From Thermoplasmata archaeon (lineage in GTDB: Archaea; Thermoplasmatota; Thermoplasmata; Lutacidiplasmatales; UBA184): a DNA stretch of 37,501 bases. A program made the translations under genes and the position numbers. Below the pieces are notes generated by a model. The model searched no databases, was not told the DNA's origin, and saw only the letters and a program-made list of their open reading frames with translations. Where the stretch lies: the NCBI GenBank assembly GCA_030044475.1, contig JASHVP010000086.1, positions 1-37,501 on the forward strand, in the 5' to 3' direction. Shown in pieces: positions 16,366-24,090 of this stretch; positions within the stretch are counted from its first letter, which is position 1, and every line of letters starts with the position of its first letter.

Positions 16366-16917
16366 GTGGCCGAACTGAGCGAATTTCGACTGCACCCGGG
16401 AGATCCCGCGCCGGCGTTCGCCCTCCCCGGGGTCGATGGCCGAACGGTCCGTCTCTCGGACTACGCCGATCAACGGTTGCTGCTCGTCGTCTTCTGGTGC
16501 AATCACTGCCCCTACGTGCAGGCGTGGGAGGGGCGGATGATCGAGATCGGTCGGCAGTACGGCCCGAAGGGGGTTGGGATCGTCCTGATCAACTCGAACG
16601 ACGCCCGGGCCTACCCCGAGGACCGACTCGACTCGATGGTCCGGCGGGCGTCGGAGAAACACTACCCATTCCCGTACCTGCAGGACGAGTCGCAGGACGT
16701 CGCCCGCGCCTACGGGGCCCTCGTCACGCCGCACCCGATGCTGTTCGACGCGCAGCGGCGGCTTCTCTTCCAGGGCCGGATCGATGACGACCACCAGCAC
16801 CCCGAGCGGGTGACCCGGCACTTCCTCACGTCGGCCCTCGACGCGGCGTTGGCGGGACGCCCGGTGACGCCCGCGGAGCTACCGGTCGCCGGCTGCACCG
16901 TGAAGTGGCGCAGCTGA
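16366..16917 (+). CDS. Thioredoxin-fold peroxiredoxin/TlpA-like protein
   Basis: A 183-residue thioredoxin-fold protein of the AhpC/TSA-like group. It has the opening GDPAPAFALPGVDG and the redox site FWCNHCPYV (Cys45, Cys48), then VLINSNDA and TPHPMLFD with the cis-Pro region. A third Cys sits in the C-terminal PVAGCTVKW, a tail common in this subgroup. No signal peptide is seen, so it is likely a cytoplasmic thiol oxidoreductase. The GTG start is 26 bases after a TATA-like element. Its last 39 bases overlap the 3' end of nop5 on the other strand. Confidence 0.85.
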   Translation: MAELSEFRLHPGDPAPAFALPGVDGRTVRLSDYADQRLLLVVFWCNHCPYVQAWEGRMIEIGRQYGPKGVGIVLINSNDARAYPEDRLDSMVRRASEKHYPFPYLQDESQDVARAYGALVTPHPMLFDAQRRLLFQGRIDDDHQHPERVTRHFLTSALDAALAGRPVTPAELPVAGCTVKWRS

Positions 16918-17919
16918 CCGACGGGAGGGTCGGGTCCGGGGCCTCGCGCCCCGTCGCTGACGAAGGGCGGAGCGACGTCGTTCGTACGCCTGCGCGAGCG
17001 ACGGGTCCACCGGTGCGTTCCCGTGGTCGAGGCGGGCGGCGATGGCGACCTTCCCGGCCAACGCCCGGGCCAGCTTGCCCCGCTCGACCCGCGGCGCCGA
17101 CTGGATCGTCGGGTGCAGGAACAAGAGCCCGTGGCGGGGCGGGGGCGCGTGTCCGCGGAGGTGTTCGAAGAACGCTCGCTCGGCCCCGAGGACCTGGACC
17201 GTGCTCGCGGGGAGGCGGGCCAGTCGGTCGAGCCCACCGGCCTGGGCGACGAGCCGGGCCGCGAGTTCCGGGCCGAGGAGCGCCGATAGATTCGGGGCCC
17301 GCGCCGGGGCCGACCGTTCGACGGCGGCGGTGAGCGCGGTCTGCGCGGCCTCGATCGAGCGGTACAGTTCGGCCAGCGCCCGTCGGGCCGCCCGGAGGCT
17401 CGGTTCGGCCGGGGCCAGCGGACCGCCCTCGTCCGGACCGAGCGCCCTCGCCACCGCCCGCGCATGGTCGCCGGGATCGACCTCCGGCGCATCGCGGGAC
17501 GTCCAACTCCCGAGTCGCTCCCCCACGAGGTTCTTGACCCGATCCAGATCGGAGGCGGCCCGGACCGCTTCTTCGACGTGCACCGAGGGGTCCCACGCGA
17601 GCACGAGGGACCGCTCGGCGTCGGCGAGCAGGAACGCCCGCAGCGGACCTCGCGTCTCGCGGGAGGTCTCCGAGCCCGAGCGGGCCGCGGGATTCCATCG
17701 CAGGCCATGGGCCGCCAGCCGACGGTCCGCGGTCTCCCACATCTCGGCGCCCCGGAGCGCGAGCATCTCGCTCTCTTCCGCCGTCAGCTGCCCGACCCGT
17801 CGGGACCGCGCCCGGTCGGCGAGGGGCTCCACGTCGCGGGGGGCCGAGACCTCGCGCACCAGTCGCGATCCGTCCCAGAGGGTCGTCGCCTGCCACGATG
17901 TCTCGAGGACCTTCGTCAC
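16879..17919 (-). CDS. nop5: Nop5 (Nop56/58-like) box C/D RNP scaffold protein
   Basis: A 346-residue archaeal Nop5, which bridges L7Ae and fibrillarin in RNPs guiding rRNA 2'-O-methylation. The Nop domain is unmistakable: ARAPNLSALLGPELAARLV, LPASTVQVLGAERAFFEHL, then HPTIQSAPRVERGKLARAL and KVAIAARLD. The central coiled coil lies before it. The tail is Arg-rich, as usual. I chose GTG 17919 because GGAG lies 5 bases upstream and a TATA element lies about 50 bases upstream. The longer frame to 18321 only shadows the divergent hydratase. Fibrillarin (flpA), the common neighbour, is not adjacent. Confidence 0.93.
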   Translation of the reverse strand: MTKVLETSWQATTLWDGSRLVREVSAPRDVEPLADRARSRRVGQLTAEESEMLALRGAEMWETADRRLAAHGLRWNPAARSGSETSRETRGPLRAFLLADAERSLVLAWDPSVHVEEAVRAASDLDRVKNLVGERLGSWTSRDAPEVDPGDHARAVARALGPDEGGPLAPAEPSLRAARRALAELYRSIEAAQTALTAAVERSAPARAPNLSALLGPELAARLVAQAGGLDRLARLPASTVQVLGAERAFFEHLRGHAPPPRHGLLFLHPTIQSAPRVERGKLARALAGKVAIAARLDHGNAPVDPSLAQAYERRRSALRQRRGARPRTRPSRRSAAPLHGAAGDR

Positions 17920-17965
17920 GGGGACTCCGTGCGACGAGCGGGCATCGGTGCCGGAGAGCGCGCCC

Positions 17966-17973
17966 CATAAATA
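17966..17973. promoter_or_regulatory. Shared bidirectional TATA box between nop5 and enoyl-CoA hydratase
   Basis: CATAAATA on plus reads TATTTATG on minus. On plus it is about 28 bases before the hydratase ATG 17998 (leaderless). On minus it is about 50 bases before the nop5 GTG (leader about 25 nt with a GGAG site). Confidence 0.6.
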
Positions 17974-17997
17974 GCGCAGCACGGGTCGGCGGGACCG

Positions 17998-18849
17998 ATG
18001 GGAGAACCGTCGGTCGGCGACCTCGTGCGACGCGAGCGCCTCGGCTCCACCCTGGTACTCACGCTCCACCATCCTCCGGTCAACGTCCTGTCTCGCCCTG
18101 TCCTCGAGGCCCTGGCCGACGCGCTCCGATCGGCCGAGGCCGATGAGGCGGTGCGGGTCGTGGTCCTCGACAGCGACGCGGAGAAGGCGTTCGCCGCCGG
18201 CGCCGACATCCGGGAGATGGCCCCCCTTCGGGCCGCGGAGGCGCGCGAACATGGGGCCCGCGGACAGGCGGTTACCCGCCAGATCGAGCGCCTCCCGCTC
18301 CCCGTGATCGGCGCGGTCCACGGGGTGTGCTTCGGCGGAGGGTGCGAGATCGCGCTCGCCTGCGACTTCCTCGTCGCCAGCGAGGACGCTCAGTTCGGGC
18401 AGCCGGAGATTAACCTCGGCGTCATGCCGGGCTGGGGCGGGACCCGACGGTTGCCCCGACGGATCGGTCCGGCCCGCGCGCGACGCTGGATTATGAGCGG
18501 GAAGCCGGTCGGCGCGACCGAAGCGTTCGAGGCCGGGCTGGTCGACCGCGTCGTCCCGCGGACCGAGCTCCGCGCGACGGCCCTCACTCTGGCGAACGAG
18601 TTGGCGACGAAGCCGCCGCTCGCGCTCGCGGCGGCGAAGTACGCCGTGCTCTCGTCCATCGACCCGGGGATCGACGAGGGGCTCGCGTACGAGCTCGACC
18701 TGTGGGCCCGTCTCTTCGGGACCGTCGGACAGCGCGAAGGGATGCGGGCGTTTCTCGAGAAGCGACCGATCTCCGGCGTCGACCGGGCGGGCTGGGATCG
18801 GCAGTCGACCGGGTTCCCGTGGGCCCGTCCGGAGGCGAAACGGGATTAA
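17998..18849 (+). CDS. Enoyl-CoA hydratase/isomerase (crotonase family)
   Basis: A 283-residue crotonase-fold enzyme hydrating trans-2-enoyl-CoA or a related CoA ester. The oxyanion-hole loops are AFAAGADIREM and GVCFGGGCEIALACD. Both catalytic glutamates of true hydratases are present: Glu117 (GGGCE) and Glu137 (GQPEINLG), followed by PGWGGTRRLPR. The C-terminal trimerisation helix is of normal length. No other fatty-acid oxidation gene is nearby, so the pathway is open (beta-oxidation, or a short-chain acyl-CoA pathway). The ATG is preceded by a TATA box at leaderless distance. Confidence 0.92.
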   Translation: MGEPSVGDLVRRERLGSTLVLTLHHPPVNVLSRPVLEALADALRSAEADEAVRVVVLDSDAEKAFAAGADIREMAPLRAAEAREHGARGQAVTRQIERLPLPVIGAVHGVCFGGGCEIALACDFLVASEDAQFGQPEINLGVMPGWGGTRRLPRRIGPARARRWIMSGKPVGATEAFEAGLVDRVVPRTELRATALTLANELATKPPLALAAAKYAVLSSIDPGIDEGLAYELDLWARLFGTVGQREGMRAFLEKRPISGVDRAGWDRQSTGFPWARPEAKRD

Positions 18850-18850
18850 C
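18844..18850 (+). promoter_or_regulatory. Possible TATA element of tRNA-Thr
   Basis: GATTAAC lies about 31 bases before the tRNA 5' end. Its TTAA part overlaps the stop codon of the enoyl-CoA hydratase gene. Confidence 0.4.
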
Positions 18851-18877
18851 CTCCCGGCCTCGGTCGGCCGACGCCGT

Positions 18878-18950
18878 GCCGCGGTGGCTCAGCTGGCAGA
18901 GCGGCTCCTTGGTAAGGAGCAGGCCGAGGGTTCAAATCCCTCCCGCGGCT
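18878..18950 (+). tRNA. tRNA-Thr(GGT)
   Basis: The full cloverleaf is visible. The acceptor GCCGCGG (18878-18884) pairs with CCGCGGC (18943-18949), and the discriminator is T. The D-arm is GCTC/GAGC. The anticodon stem GCTCC/GGAGC encloses the loop TTGGTAA with anticodon GGT at 18911-18913. The T-arm is GAGGG-TTCAAAT-CCCTC. No intron and no encoded CCA are seen. Its 3' end is repeated downstream at 22090, 24112 and, more weakly, 25460, which marks it as an integration target. Confidence 0.97.
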
Positions 18951-18951
18951 G
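18932..18951 (+). repeat. attL-like site: 3' end of tRNA-Thr
   Basis: Twenty bases covering the T-loop, T-stem and acceptor end recur exactly at 22090-22109. This is the usual form of a tRNA-targeted integration core. Confidence 0.75.
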
Positions 18952-18977
18952 GTCATGCCTTGATTTCTTCCGCACGA

Positions 18978-18983
18978 CTATAT
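18978..18983 (+). promoter_or_regulatory. TATA element of the hydrolase-cyclase gene
   Basis: CTATAT lies about 38 bases before the ATG at 19018, giving a leader of about 12 nt. Confidence 0.5.
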
Positions 18984-19017
18984 CGCTACGCTCCCATACG
19001 GAGAGCTCCGTGGGACG

Positions 19018-20370
19018 ATGGATGCGCCCAAAACGTTCTACGCGAAAAGCGGGAACGTTCATGTTGCATACCAAGTCGTCGGCCGCGGACCCATCGACCT
19101 CGTCATCTCCCCTGGGGCTCCGTCCCACTTAATGGTCTATTGGGAAAGCCCCGACCTGAGGGCGTTCCTGGAGGAACTGAGCCGTTTCGCTCGCCTCATC
19201 CTGTTCGACAAGCGCGGTACCGGAATGTCCGACCGCGTCGCGGGACTCGCCACGCTCGAGGACCGGATGGACGATATCCGCGCGGTCATGGACGCGGCCG
19301 GATCCCAGCGGGCCTGGCACTTCGGAGCCTTCGAGGGCGCGGCGATGAGCATCTTGTTCGCGGCGACGTATCCAGAGAGAACTCTAGGCCTGATCCTTTG
19401 CGGGGGCTACGCTCGGGGGCGTCGGGCGCCGGATTATCCATGGGGAGACGCGGAAGAAGACTCTCAACGGCTCACCGACGCCGTTGAAAGAGACTTCCCG
19501 GCCTGGGTCGAGGATTTCGGGCGGATCTTGGCACCCAGCCGGGCGAACGACCCGGATTTCCAGTCGTGGGTATCGAGGCTACTCCAACTCAGCCACACCC
19601 CCGGGTCGGTCGTCACCCATGGGGCGATGAACCAGCTCATCGACGTCCGTCCGATCCTACCGACTGTCCACGTTCCGACCTTGGTGCTCCATGCCGCGGG
19701 GGATCAGATGGCCCTCGTGGACGAGGGTCGGTACATCGCCGAGCGGATTCCCGGGGCCAAATTCGTCGAGATCGACGGAGTCGACCACTTTTTCTTCGTC
19801 CAGCCGAACACCCGTGCGTTCGTCACGCAAGAGGTTCGTCGCTTCGTAAGCGGTCTTCAGCATCCGTCCGAGGCCGACCGGGTCCTCAAGACGGTGCTGT
19901 TCACGGATATCGTGGGTTCGACCCAACGGCTTGCGTCACTCGGGGACCGGGAGTGGGGTCGACGGCTGAACCAGCACTTCTCGGTCGCCCGTGAGGAGGT
20001 AGAGCGGTACCGAGGCCGTGAGGTCAAGACCCTCGGCGACGGATTGGTCGCCACCTTCGATGGACCCACTCGGGCCGTTCGATGCGCGTGCGCGATTCGA
20101 GATCGATCGAGGGCGCTGGGCCTCGAAATCCGAGCCGGATTGCACACTGGCGAGTGTGTCCTGACCGACAAGGACATCGAAGGAATTGCGGTTCACTTCG
20201 CCTCGCGGGTGATGGAGAAGGCGCGTCCCGGGGAAGTGCTCGCTTCGGGTACCGTCCGGGACCTCTCGGCCGGTTCCGACCTCCAGTTCGTCGACCGCGG
20301 GGCCCGAACGCTCAAGGGTGTGCAAGGAAGGTGGCGGCTCTACTCGACGGATGACCCCGAACGAAAGTGA
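19018..20370 (+). CDS. Alpha/beta-hydrolase fused to class III adenylate/guanylate cyclase
   Basis: A 450-residue fusion of the bacterial Rv1900c-like type. Residues 1-280 form an alpha/beta-hydrolase fold. Here the nucleophile elbow, normally GxSxGG, reads GAFEGA, so the catalytic Ser is Phe105; Asp229 and His257 are still present. Residues 290-445 form a class III cyclase domain. Its metal-binding Asp297 (FTDIVGST) and Asp341 (TLGDG), the adenine-selecting Lys337 and Arg397 (HFASRV) are all in place. I infer a soluble cyclase sensing a ligand through a dead hydrolase domain. It is the first gene after the tRNA-Thr attachment-like site and probably came from bacteria. No cAMP receptor is nearby. 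Confidence 0.9.
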   Translation: MDAPKTFYAKSGNVHVAYQVVGRGPIDLVISPGAPSHLMVYWESPDLRAFLEELSRFARLILFDKRGTGMSDRVAGLATLEDRMDDIRAVMDAAGSQRAWHFGAFEGAAMSILFAATYPERTLGLILCGGYARGRRAPDYPWGDAEEDSQRLTDAVERDFPAWVEDFGRILAPSRANDPDFQSWVSRLLQLSHTPGSVVTHGAMNQLIDVRPILPTVHVPTLVLHAAGDQMALVDEGRYIAERIPGAKFVEIDGVDHFFFVQPNTRAFVTQEVRRFVSGLQHPSEADRVLKTVLFTDIVGSTQRLASLGDREWGRRLNQHFSVAREEVERYRGREVKTLGDGLVATFDGPTRAVRCACAIRDRSRALGLEIRAGLHTGECVLTDKDIEGIAVHFASRVMEKARPGEVLASGTVRDLSAGSDLQFVDRGARTLKGVQGRWRLYSTDDPERK

Positions 20371-20681
20371 GGCGTCGAGTCGGCCTTCTTCGCGGGCAGA
20401 CCGGCCGAGTTTCGATCCGGCGGCCGAACCCTCATCGCACGAATCCGGCAGGACGATCTGTTTGGGTGGGCGTGGGCAAGGGATTTGCAGCCTTCCGCCC
20501 GGTGGGCACGCGAGATGCTGCATGACACCGCGAAGGTCGGATCGGGGTGTAGGGTCGTGTGGGCCCACGACCTCGGCCACGTCCGTCGCGGTGCGAGCGC
20601 GCCCTGTCCCGAGACGCTATGTGAGGGACGTGCTCGACCGGACCGATAGCGCGCTGGCCCCCTCCGCGCTACCACGTCACG
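20371..20681 (+). other. Gene-poor stretch with one hairpin
   Basis: No gene is supported in these 311 bases. The only structure I see is a hairpin at 20553-20572: stems GGTCGTG and CACGACC enclose a 6-base loop, with GGGCCC at its top. It could be a remnant, or a terminator for the cyclase gene. Confidence 0.4.
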
Positions 20682-21140
20682 GTGGAGTTCGACGTTCCTC
20701 CCTCGTTTGCGTACAAGTGGTGCACCGATTTCCAACCTGACGATAGCGCCTTGGCCGGGGAGCACTTCGAACGCACGATCCTCCAGCGCTCGCGATACGA
20801 GGTTCTCTACGAGGACCTCTGGTGGGAAAGGGACGGCTGGTTTTGGCGCCGGAACCGCGTGACCCTTCATCCGCCCGACCGCTGGCACGCCGATTCCGTC
20901 GGCAATTTCCGAGACTCGACCCTGGACTATCAACTTACGGAGCTGCCGGGAGGTCGGACCCGGTTCGATCTTCGTTTGCGACGTAGACCGGCTCGCGGTC
21001 GTGGGAAGCAGATCGCTCGCGCGGCACTCGAGGCCGAGCTCCGTTGGCGCTGGCGACGCTACGCCCGCGAGATGTCACGAGATTATCGCCGCTCGAAGAG
21101 GAGCCGCCATTCGCATCCGCGCGCTCGGTCGAACCGCTGA
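20682..21140 (+). CDS. SRPBCC (START-like) domain protein, possibly truncated at the N-terminus
   Basis: A 152-residue frame beginning VEFDVPPSFAYKWCTDF, which resembles the first strand and helix of SRPBCC/polyketide-cyclase-like ligand-binding proteins. Strands follow at about 50-60 and 80-105, then a long basic C-terminal helix with many Arg/Lys. Four further codons upstream (YHVT) look like natural family sequence, yet no start codon exists before GTG 20682 in that frame, and a stop is met at 20622. The gene is therefore either started at 20682 or is a decayed copy. No enzymatic residues can be assigned. It lies inside the tRNA-Thr island. Confidence 0.5.
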   Translation: MEFDVPPSFAYKWCTDFQPDDSALAGEHFERTILQRSRYEVLYEDLWWERDGWFWRRNRVTLHPPDRWHADSVGNFRDSTLDYQLTELPGGRTRFDLRLRRRPARGRGKQIARAALEAELRWRWRRYAREMSRDYRRSKRSRHSHPRARSNR

Positions 21141-21389
21141 ACACCTCTCGACCCAGGGCCCGTAGCGACCCGAGCGGAAAGGCGGGAGCCGCTTAGGAGC
21201 CTTCATACAGGGCTCTCGCGGCCGACGGAGGAACTCGACGAGCGCAGGACCCCGGGATGTGGAGAACCGAGCCCTTTCGGGCCAGCCGTCCATGAACTCC
21301 GGAGGTACCGGAACCAAGGCGATATGCCCTGCCCCGGGTGTTGAGTCTCAACCGGCGGATCAAGGCACTCGATTTTGCAATAGTCTTAA

Positions 21390-21411
21390 TTGGGTTAGAT
21401 CCATAATCCAA
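21390..21411. promoter_or_regulatory. Inverted repeat over the toxin-antitoxin promoter
   Basis: TTGGGTTA, six bases, then TAATCCAA form an imperfect inverted repeat with 7 of 8 positions paired. It overlaps the CATAATC TATA-like element about 25 bases before ATG 21425. This is where an autoregulatory ribbon-helix-helix antitoxin would be expected to bind. Confidence 0.45.
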
Positions 21412-21424
21412 ATTTGATTTTGCC

Positions 21425-21637
21425 ATGGCAGCCACCACCATCACCGTTTCTCAGGAAACGAGGAAACTCCTGGAGAGCCTGAAGACCGGGGGGGCAACCT
21501 ACGACGACGTGATCCGCGGTCTCTTGATCGCCCACCCGACTCAGCTCACGATGGCCGAGCTTGCCCGGCGAATCCGGGAAGGCAAGTCGCACCCCATCGA
21601 GGAACTCATCGTCCGTAGCCGAAAGCAGCCTTACTGA
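21425..21637 (+). CDS. Antitoxin, VapB/RHH-like
   Basis: A 70-residue protein with N-terminal TTITVSQETRKLLESLK, the strand-helix opening of ribbon-helix-helix antitoxins common in archaea. It continues with TYDDVIRGLL, then a charged C-terminal half (RRIREGKSHPIEELI) that probably wraps the toxin. ATG 21425 follows AT-rich promoter DNA at leaderless spacing. Its stop lies 7 bases before the toxin GTG. The locus fits an autoregulated type II toxin-antitoxin operon carried on the island. Confidence 0.78.
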   Translation: MAATTITVSQETRKLLESLKTGGATYDDVIRGLLIAHPTQLTMAELARRIREGKSHPIEELIVRSRKQPY

Positions 21638-21644
21638 GGATTCC

Positions 21645-21995
21645 GTGCCGTTTCGCCTCGAAAGTATCGAGGAAGCGGACACAGAGTTTCTAGCACTGCC
21701 TCCCGAAATCCGCGAGGTTTTCATTGCGGCGTTCCGAGAGATCGCTGTCGGCGATTCGCCGATCGCCCATGGGCCGGAGTGGTACTGCTCAGAGCTGCGG
21801 CAGCGACAGCGGGTGGCGACAGAAGGCCTGTTCTCGCTCCACGTCGGCGATCTCTGGAGAGGGGTCTACTTCCGACGCGGCGAGACCCTTATCTTCATCG
21901 CGTTCGGTTTCCGACTACCCGAGTTCTACGACAAGCTCCAGCGGCTGCGGAAGGCCATGACGGCGCTAGGCGAAACCCGAGGAAAGCTACCCTGA
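21645..21995 (+). CDS. RelE/ParE-superfamily toxin
   Basis: A 116-residue protein starting at GTG 21645, with GAGGA 5-8 bases upstream. The order of elements fits the RelE/ParE fold: an N-terminal strand (FRLESIEEAD), two helices (LPPEIREVFIAAFREIAV), then strands ending in GLFSLHVGDLWRGVYFRRGETLIFIAFGFR, and a C-terminal helix. The LHVGDLWRGVYF strand is the usual basic/aromatic active strand. It follows the antitoxin by 7 bases. mRNA cleavage or gyrase poisoning cannot be told apart from this sequence. Confidence 0.72.
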   Translation: MPFRLESIEEADTEFLALPPEIREVFIAAFREIAVGDSPIAHGPEWYCSELRQRQRVATEGLFSLHVGDLWRGVYFRRGETLIFIAFGFRLPEFYDKLQRLRKAMTALGETRGKLP

Positions 21996-22089
21996 CTCTC
22001 CCTCCGGTTTAGCAGCCGTACCCCGCTCGACGCAAGGGTTCCCTCGCGGGGCTCCTGCGCCCTCTCCGGCAGGGCTTTGAACCCTTGGG

Positions 22090-22117
22090 TCAAATCCCTC
22101 CCGCGGCTGATTTTCTC
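22090..22117 (+). repeat. Second copy of tRNA-Thr 3' end (attR-like)
   Basis: Positions 22090-22109 match 18932-18951 exactly over 20 bases, giving an element of about 3.16 kb between the two sites. Positions 22095-22117 also match 24120-24142 at 21 of 23. Confidence 0.75.
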
Positions 22118-22376
22118 AGCCAGCACCCTGGCCGGGAATTTGCACGGAGTCCTCGCGCGCGCGGTGTGGCGGGAGCTGCTCGACGGCGGGTATCTCCGTG
22201 ACCCGTTTCGACCTGGTTCTCAGAGAGACCTCTCCGCGGAAATCGGTCCCGTGAGTCGATGGCAAACCCTCGACTTCCCCCGGGAGCATGTGGCGGGCGC
22301 AGCCAAGGTCTCCTATCCCATGTCAAGTTCCGTTCGTGGAATCCCTGCAACCAAGTTCATGGGGCTCACACGGTGC
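22118..22376. other. Gene-poor stretch after the attR-like site
   Basis: I see no supported gene here. An open plus frame crosses it, but it runs antisense into the MarR gene and resembles nothing I recognise. It may be a remnant. Confidence 0.35.
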
Positions 22377-22868
22377 TCAGACTCCGTGCTGGTCCACGAA
22401 TCGGTTCAACTTCTCGAAACTTCGAATGAGCACCCGGATTTCGTCGGGCTCGAGGACCGAAACGAATCCGGTGACGATCGCCTCGTATCGCCGCCTTGCC
22501 GCAGAAAACAGCTTCCTGCCGGCCGGAGTCATCCGGATGTTCACTACCCTTCGGTCCGAGGAATCTCTCACCCTGCGGACCAGGCCCTTCGTTTCCATTG
22601 CGTCGATGATAGCCGTGACTGCGGCCTTCGTGACGAGGTTTTCGTCGCTCAGCCGGACCATCGGAAGCGGGCCCGATTCCGACAGCTGTTGGAGCACCGC
22701 GAATTCGGTCAGTCTCAGATCGGGCATCCCGAAAGTCTTGTCAAAGTAGTGGGGCCACTTCCTGCTGGCCACGTTCATCGCGCGAAAAGCCGCCGCGGGA
22801 CTGATCGGGGTCTCTTCCCTCGGCCTTCCCTCCTCGGCGCTTGAGGGTACCCGTCGGCGGGTTGGCAT
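22377..22868 (-). CDS. MarR-family transcriptional regulator
   Basis: A 163-residue winged-helix regulator. The recognition region is LRLTEFAVLQQLSESGPLPMVRLSDENLVTKAAVTAIIDAMETKGLV, followed by the wing RRVRDSSDRRVVNIRMTPAGRKLF, the standard MarR pattern. N- and C-terminal helices supply the dimer interface. ATG 22868 is the start. It is divergent from the quinone oxidoreductase gene, with a 227-base AT-rich intergenic region that holds a palindrome. MarR proteins in this arrangement usually repress the divergent enzyme until a phenolic, quinone or oxidant ligand releases them; that is inference here. Confidence 0.9.
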   Translation of the reverse strand: MPTRRRVPSSAEEGRPREETPISPAAAFRAMNVASRKWPHYFDKTFGMPDLRLTEFAVLQQLSESGPLPMVRLSDENLVTKAAVTAIIDAMETKGLVRRVRDSSDRRVVNIRMTPAGRKLFSAARRRYEAIVTGFVSVLEPDEIRVLIRSFEKLNRFVDQHGV

Positions 22869-22923
22869 CGTGACGCTCCTGCGTAAACGGTCTGTCAGTG
22901 GGCCCCAGGCGGAAGATGATTAA

Positions 22924-22933
22924 AGCAATTGCT
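22924..22933. promoter_or_regulatory. Palindromic candidate MarR operator
   Basis: AGCAATTGCT is a perfect 10-base palindrome in the marR/quinone reductase intergenic region. It overlaps the minus-strand TTTAAT element that may drive marR. Confidence 0.4.
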
Positions 22934-22965
22934 GAATGGTCAAGTGTTAAGTAGTTCATACATTT

Positions 22966-22973
22966 ACTATATT
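22966..22973 (+). promoter_or_regulatory. TATA element for the quinone oxidoreductase gene
   Basis: ACTATATT lies in AT-rich DNA about 127 bases before ATG 23096. It would give a leader of about 100 nt. Confidence 0.4.
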
Positions 22974-23095
22974 GTCATGGTGCTCGGGACCGAGGGGAGA
23001 CTTGGCTCGGCCAGGACCGAGGCGCTCGGGTACCTCTACCGGCACGATCGTTGCACGTTTGCCGGCCCTGCCGCCGGGCCGAGGCGAGAGGCCAG

Positions 23096-24052
23096 ATGAA
23101 GGCCATTATCCAAGATCGTTACGGGAAGGCTGACACCCTAAAGCTGGACGACGTTGAGCCACCGGTCCCGGACGCGACCAGCGTGCTCCTGCGAGTGCGT
23201 TCCGCGTCGGTGAACAGCCTGGACTCGCAGATCATGTCGGGCCGACCGATCCTCCTCCGCCTCCTAGGGTTCGGCTTGACCCGGCCCAAGCGAAGGATCC
23301 GCGGGGTAGACGTGGCGGGCGAGGTCGTCGCCGTACCGAAGTCGGACTCGCATTTCAAGGTCGGCGACTCCGTTTTCGGCATCGGCAGCGGAACGTTTGC
23401 GGAGTATGTCGCTGCCGACGAGCGGGAGATTACGACCAAGCCGGACGGGGTTTCGTTTGACGATGCGGCAACGCTCGGGGTCGCCGCTTGCACGGCCCTC
23501 TTGGCGGTGCGGGACCGGGGACGCCTTCGGCCGGGCCAGTCCGTGGCCATTACGGGGGCAGGCAGTGGCGTCGGAACGTTCGCCGTCCAGCTCGCGAAGT
23601 GGATGGGGGCTCGGGTGACAGCGGTCACTCGCGCAGACAACCTCGAGATGCTCCGTGCATTGGGCGCAGACAAGGTCATCGACTACGACAAAGGGGACTT
23701 CACGTGCGGACCCGACCGTTTCGACGTCGTCTTCGATATCTCGGGCCTCAACTCGACGCGTACCCTGTTGGGTACACTTCGGCCCGGCGGGACCTTGGTC
23801 ATCGTCGGGGGCCGGGGGGCATTCGGTCGATTCCTGAGCGCCGGGTTGCGCCGCCGAATCCTGCGCCAACGGGTGTACGGTCTCCTGGCCAGGGCCAAGG
23901 CGGACGACCTTGCTCAGCTGGCAACACTCGTCGCTGAAGGGAGAATCAAACCCGCCATCGAGCACGTCTATTCACTCTCCGAAGTGCCGGTAGCGATTGC
24001 TCGAGCCGAGCTCCGCCGGGCGCGCGGAAAATTGGTCATCCACGTTGCCTGA
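23096..24052 (+). CDS. Zinc-independent MDR oxidoreductase (quinone reductase type)
   Basis: A 318-residue medium-chain dehydrogenase/reductase. It has the GroES-like N-terminus (SVLLRVRSASVNSLDSQIMSG, RGVDVAGEVVAV, KVGDSVFGIG) and the NADPH Rossmann motif AITGAGSGVGTFAVQLAKWMGA (about 163-184). The HE/C zinc-binding pattern of true alcohol dehydrogenases is missing, which puts it with NADPH:quinone or enoyl reductases. The GVDVAGEV and LGADKVIDY segments are standard. ATG 23096 overlaps the end of a meaningless 40-codon frame. Paired with the divergent MarR gene, it probably handles quinones or electrophiles. It lies between attachment-like copies two and three. Confidence 0.88.
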   Translation: MKAIIQDRYGKADTLKLDDVEPPVPDATSVLLRVRSASVNSLDSQIMSGRPILLRLLGFGLTRPKRRIRGVDVAGEVVAVPKSDSHFKVGDSVFGIGSGTFAEYVAADEREITTKPDGVSFDDAATLGVAACTALLAVRDRGRLRPGQSVAITGAGSGVGTFAVQLAKWMGARVTAVTRADNLEMLRALGADKVIDYDKGDFTCGPDRFDVVFDISGLNSTRTLLGTLRPGGTLVIVGGRGAFGRFLSAGLRRRILRQRVYGLLARAKADDLAQLATLVAEGRIKPAIEHVYSLSEVPVAIARAELRRARGKLVIHVA

Positions 24053-24090
24053 TCGCAATGCGAGGTTCAGTGGATGGAGGGGGGATGCAA

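Noticed and set aside
22077..22844. Plus-strand open frame across the attR-like site and the MarR gene
   Set aside because: It is antisense to a clear MarR protein and begins inside the tRNA-like repeat; I see no integrase motif in it.
22977..23099. A 40-codon frame ending in an ATGA overlap with the quinone reductase
   Set aside because: Its ATG lies within the promoter region, upstream of the expected transcription start, and the peptide has no recognisable feature.
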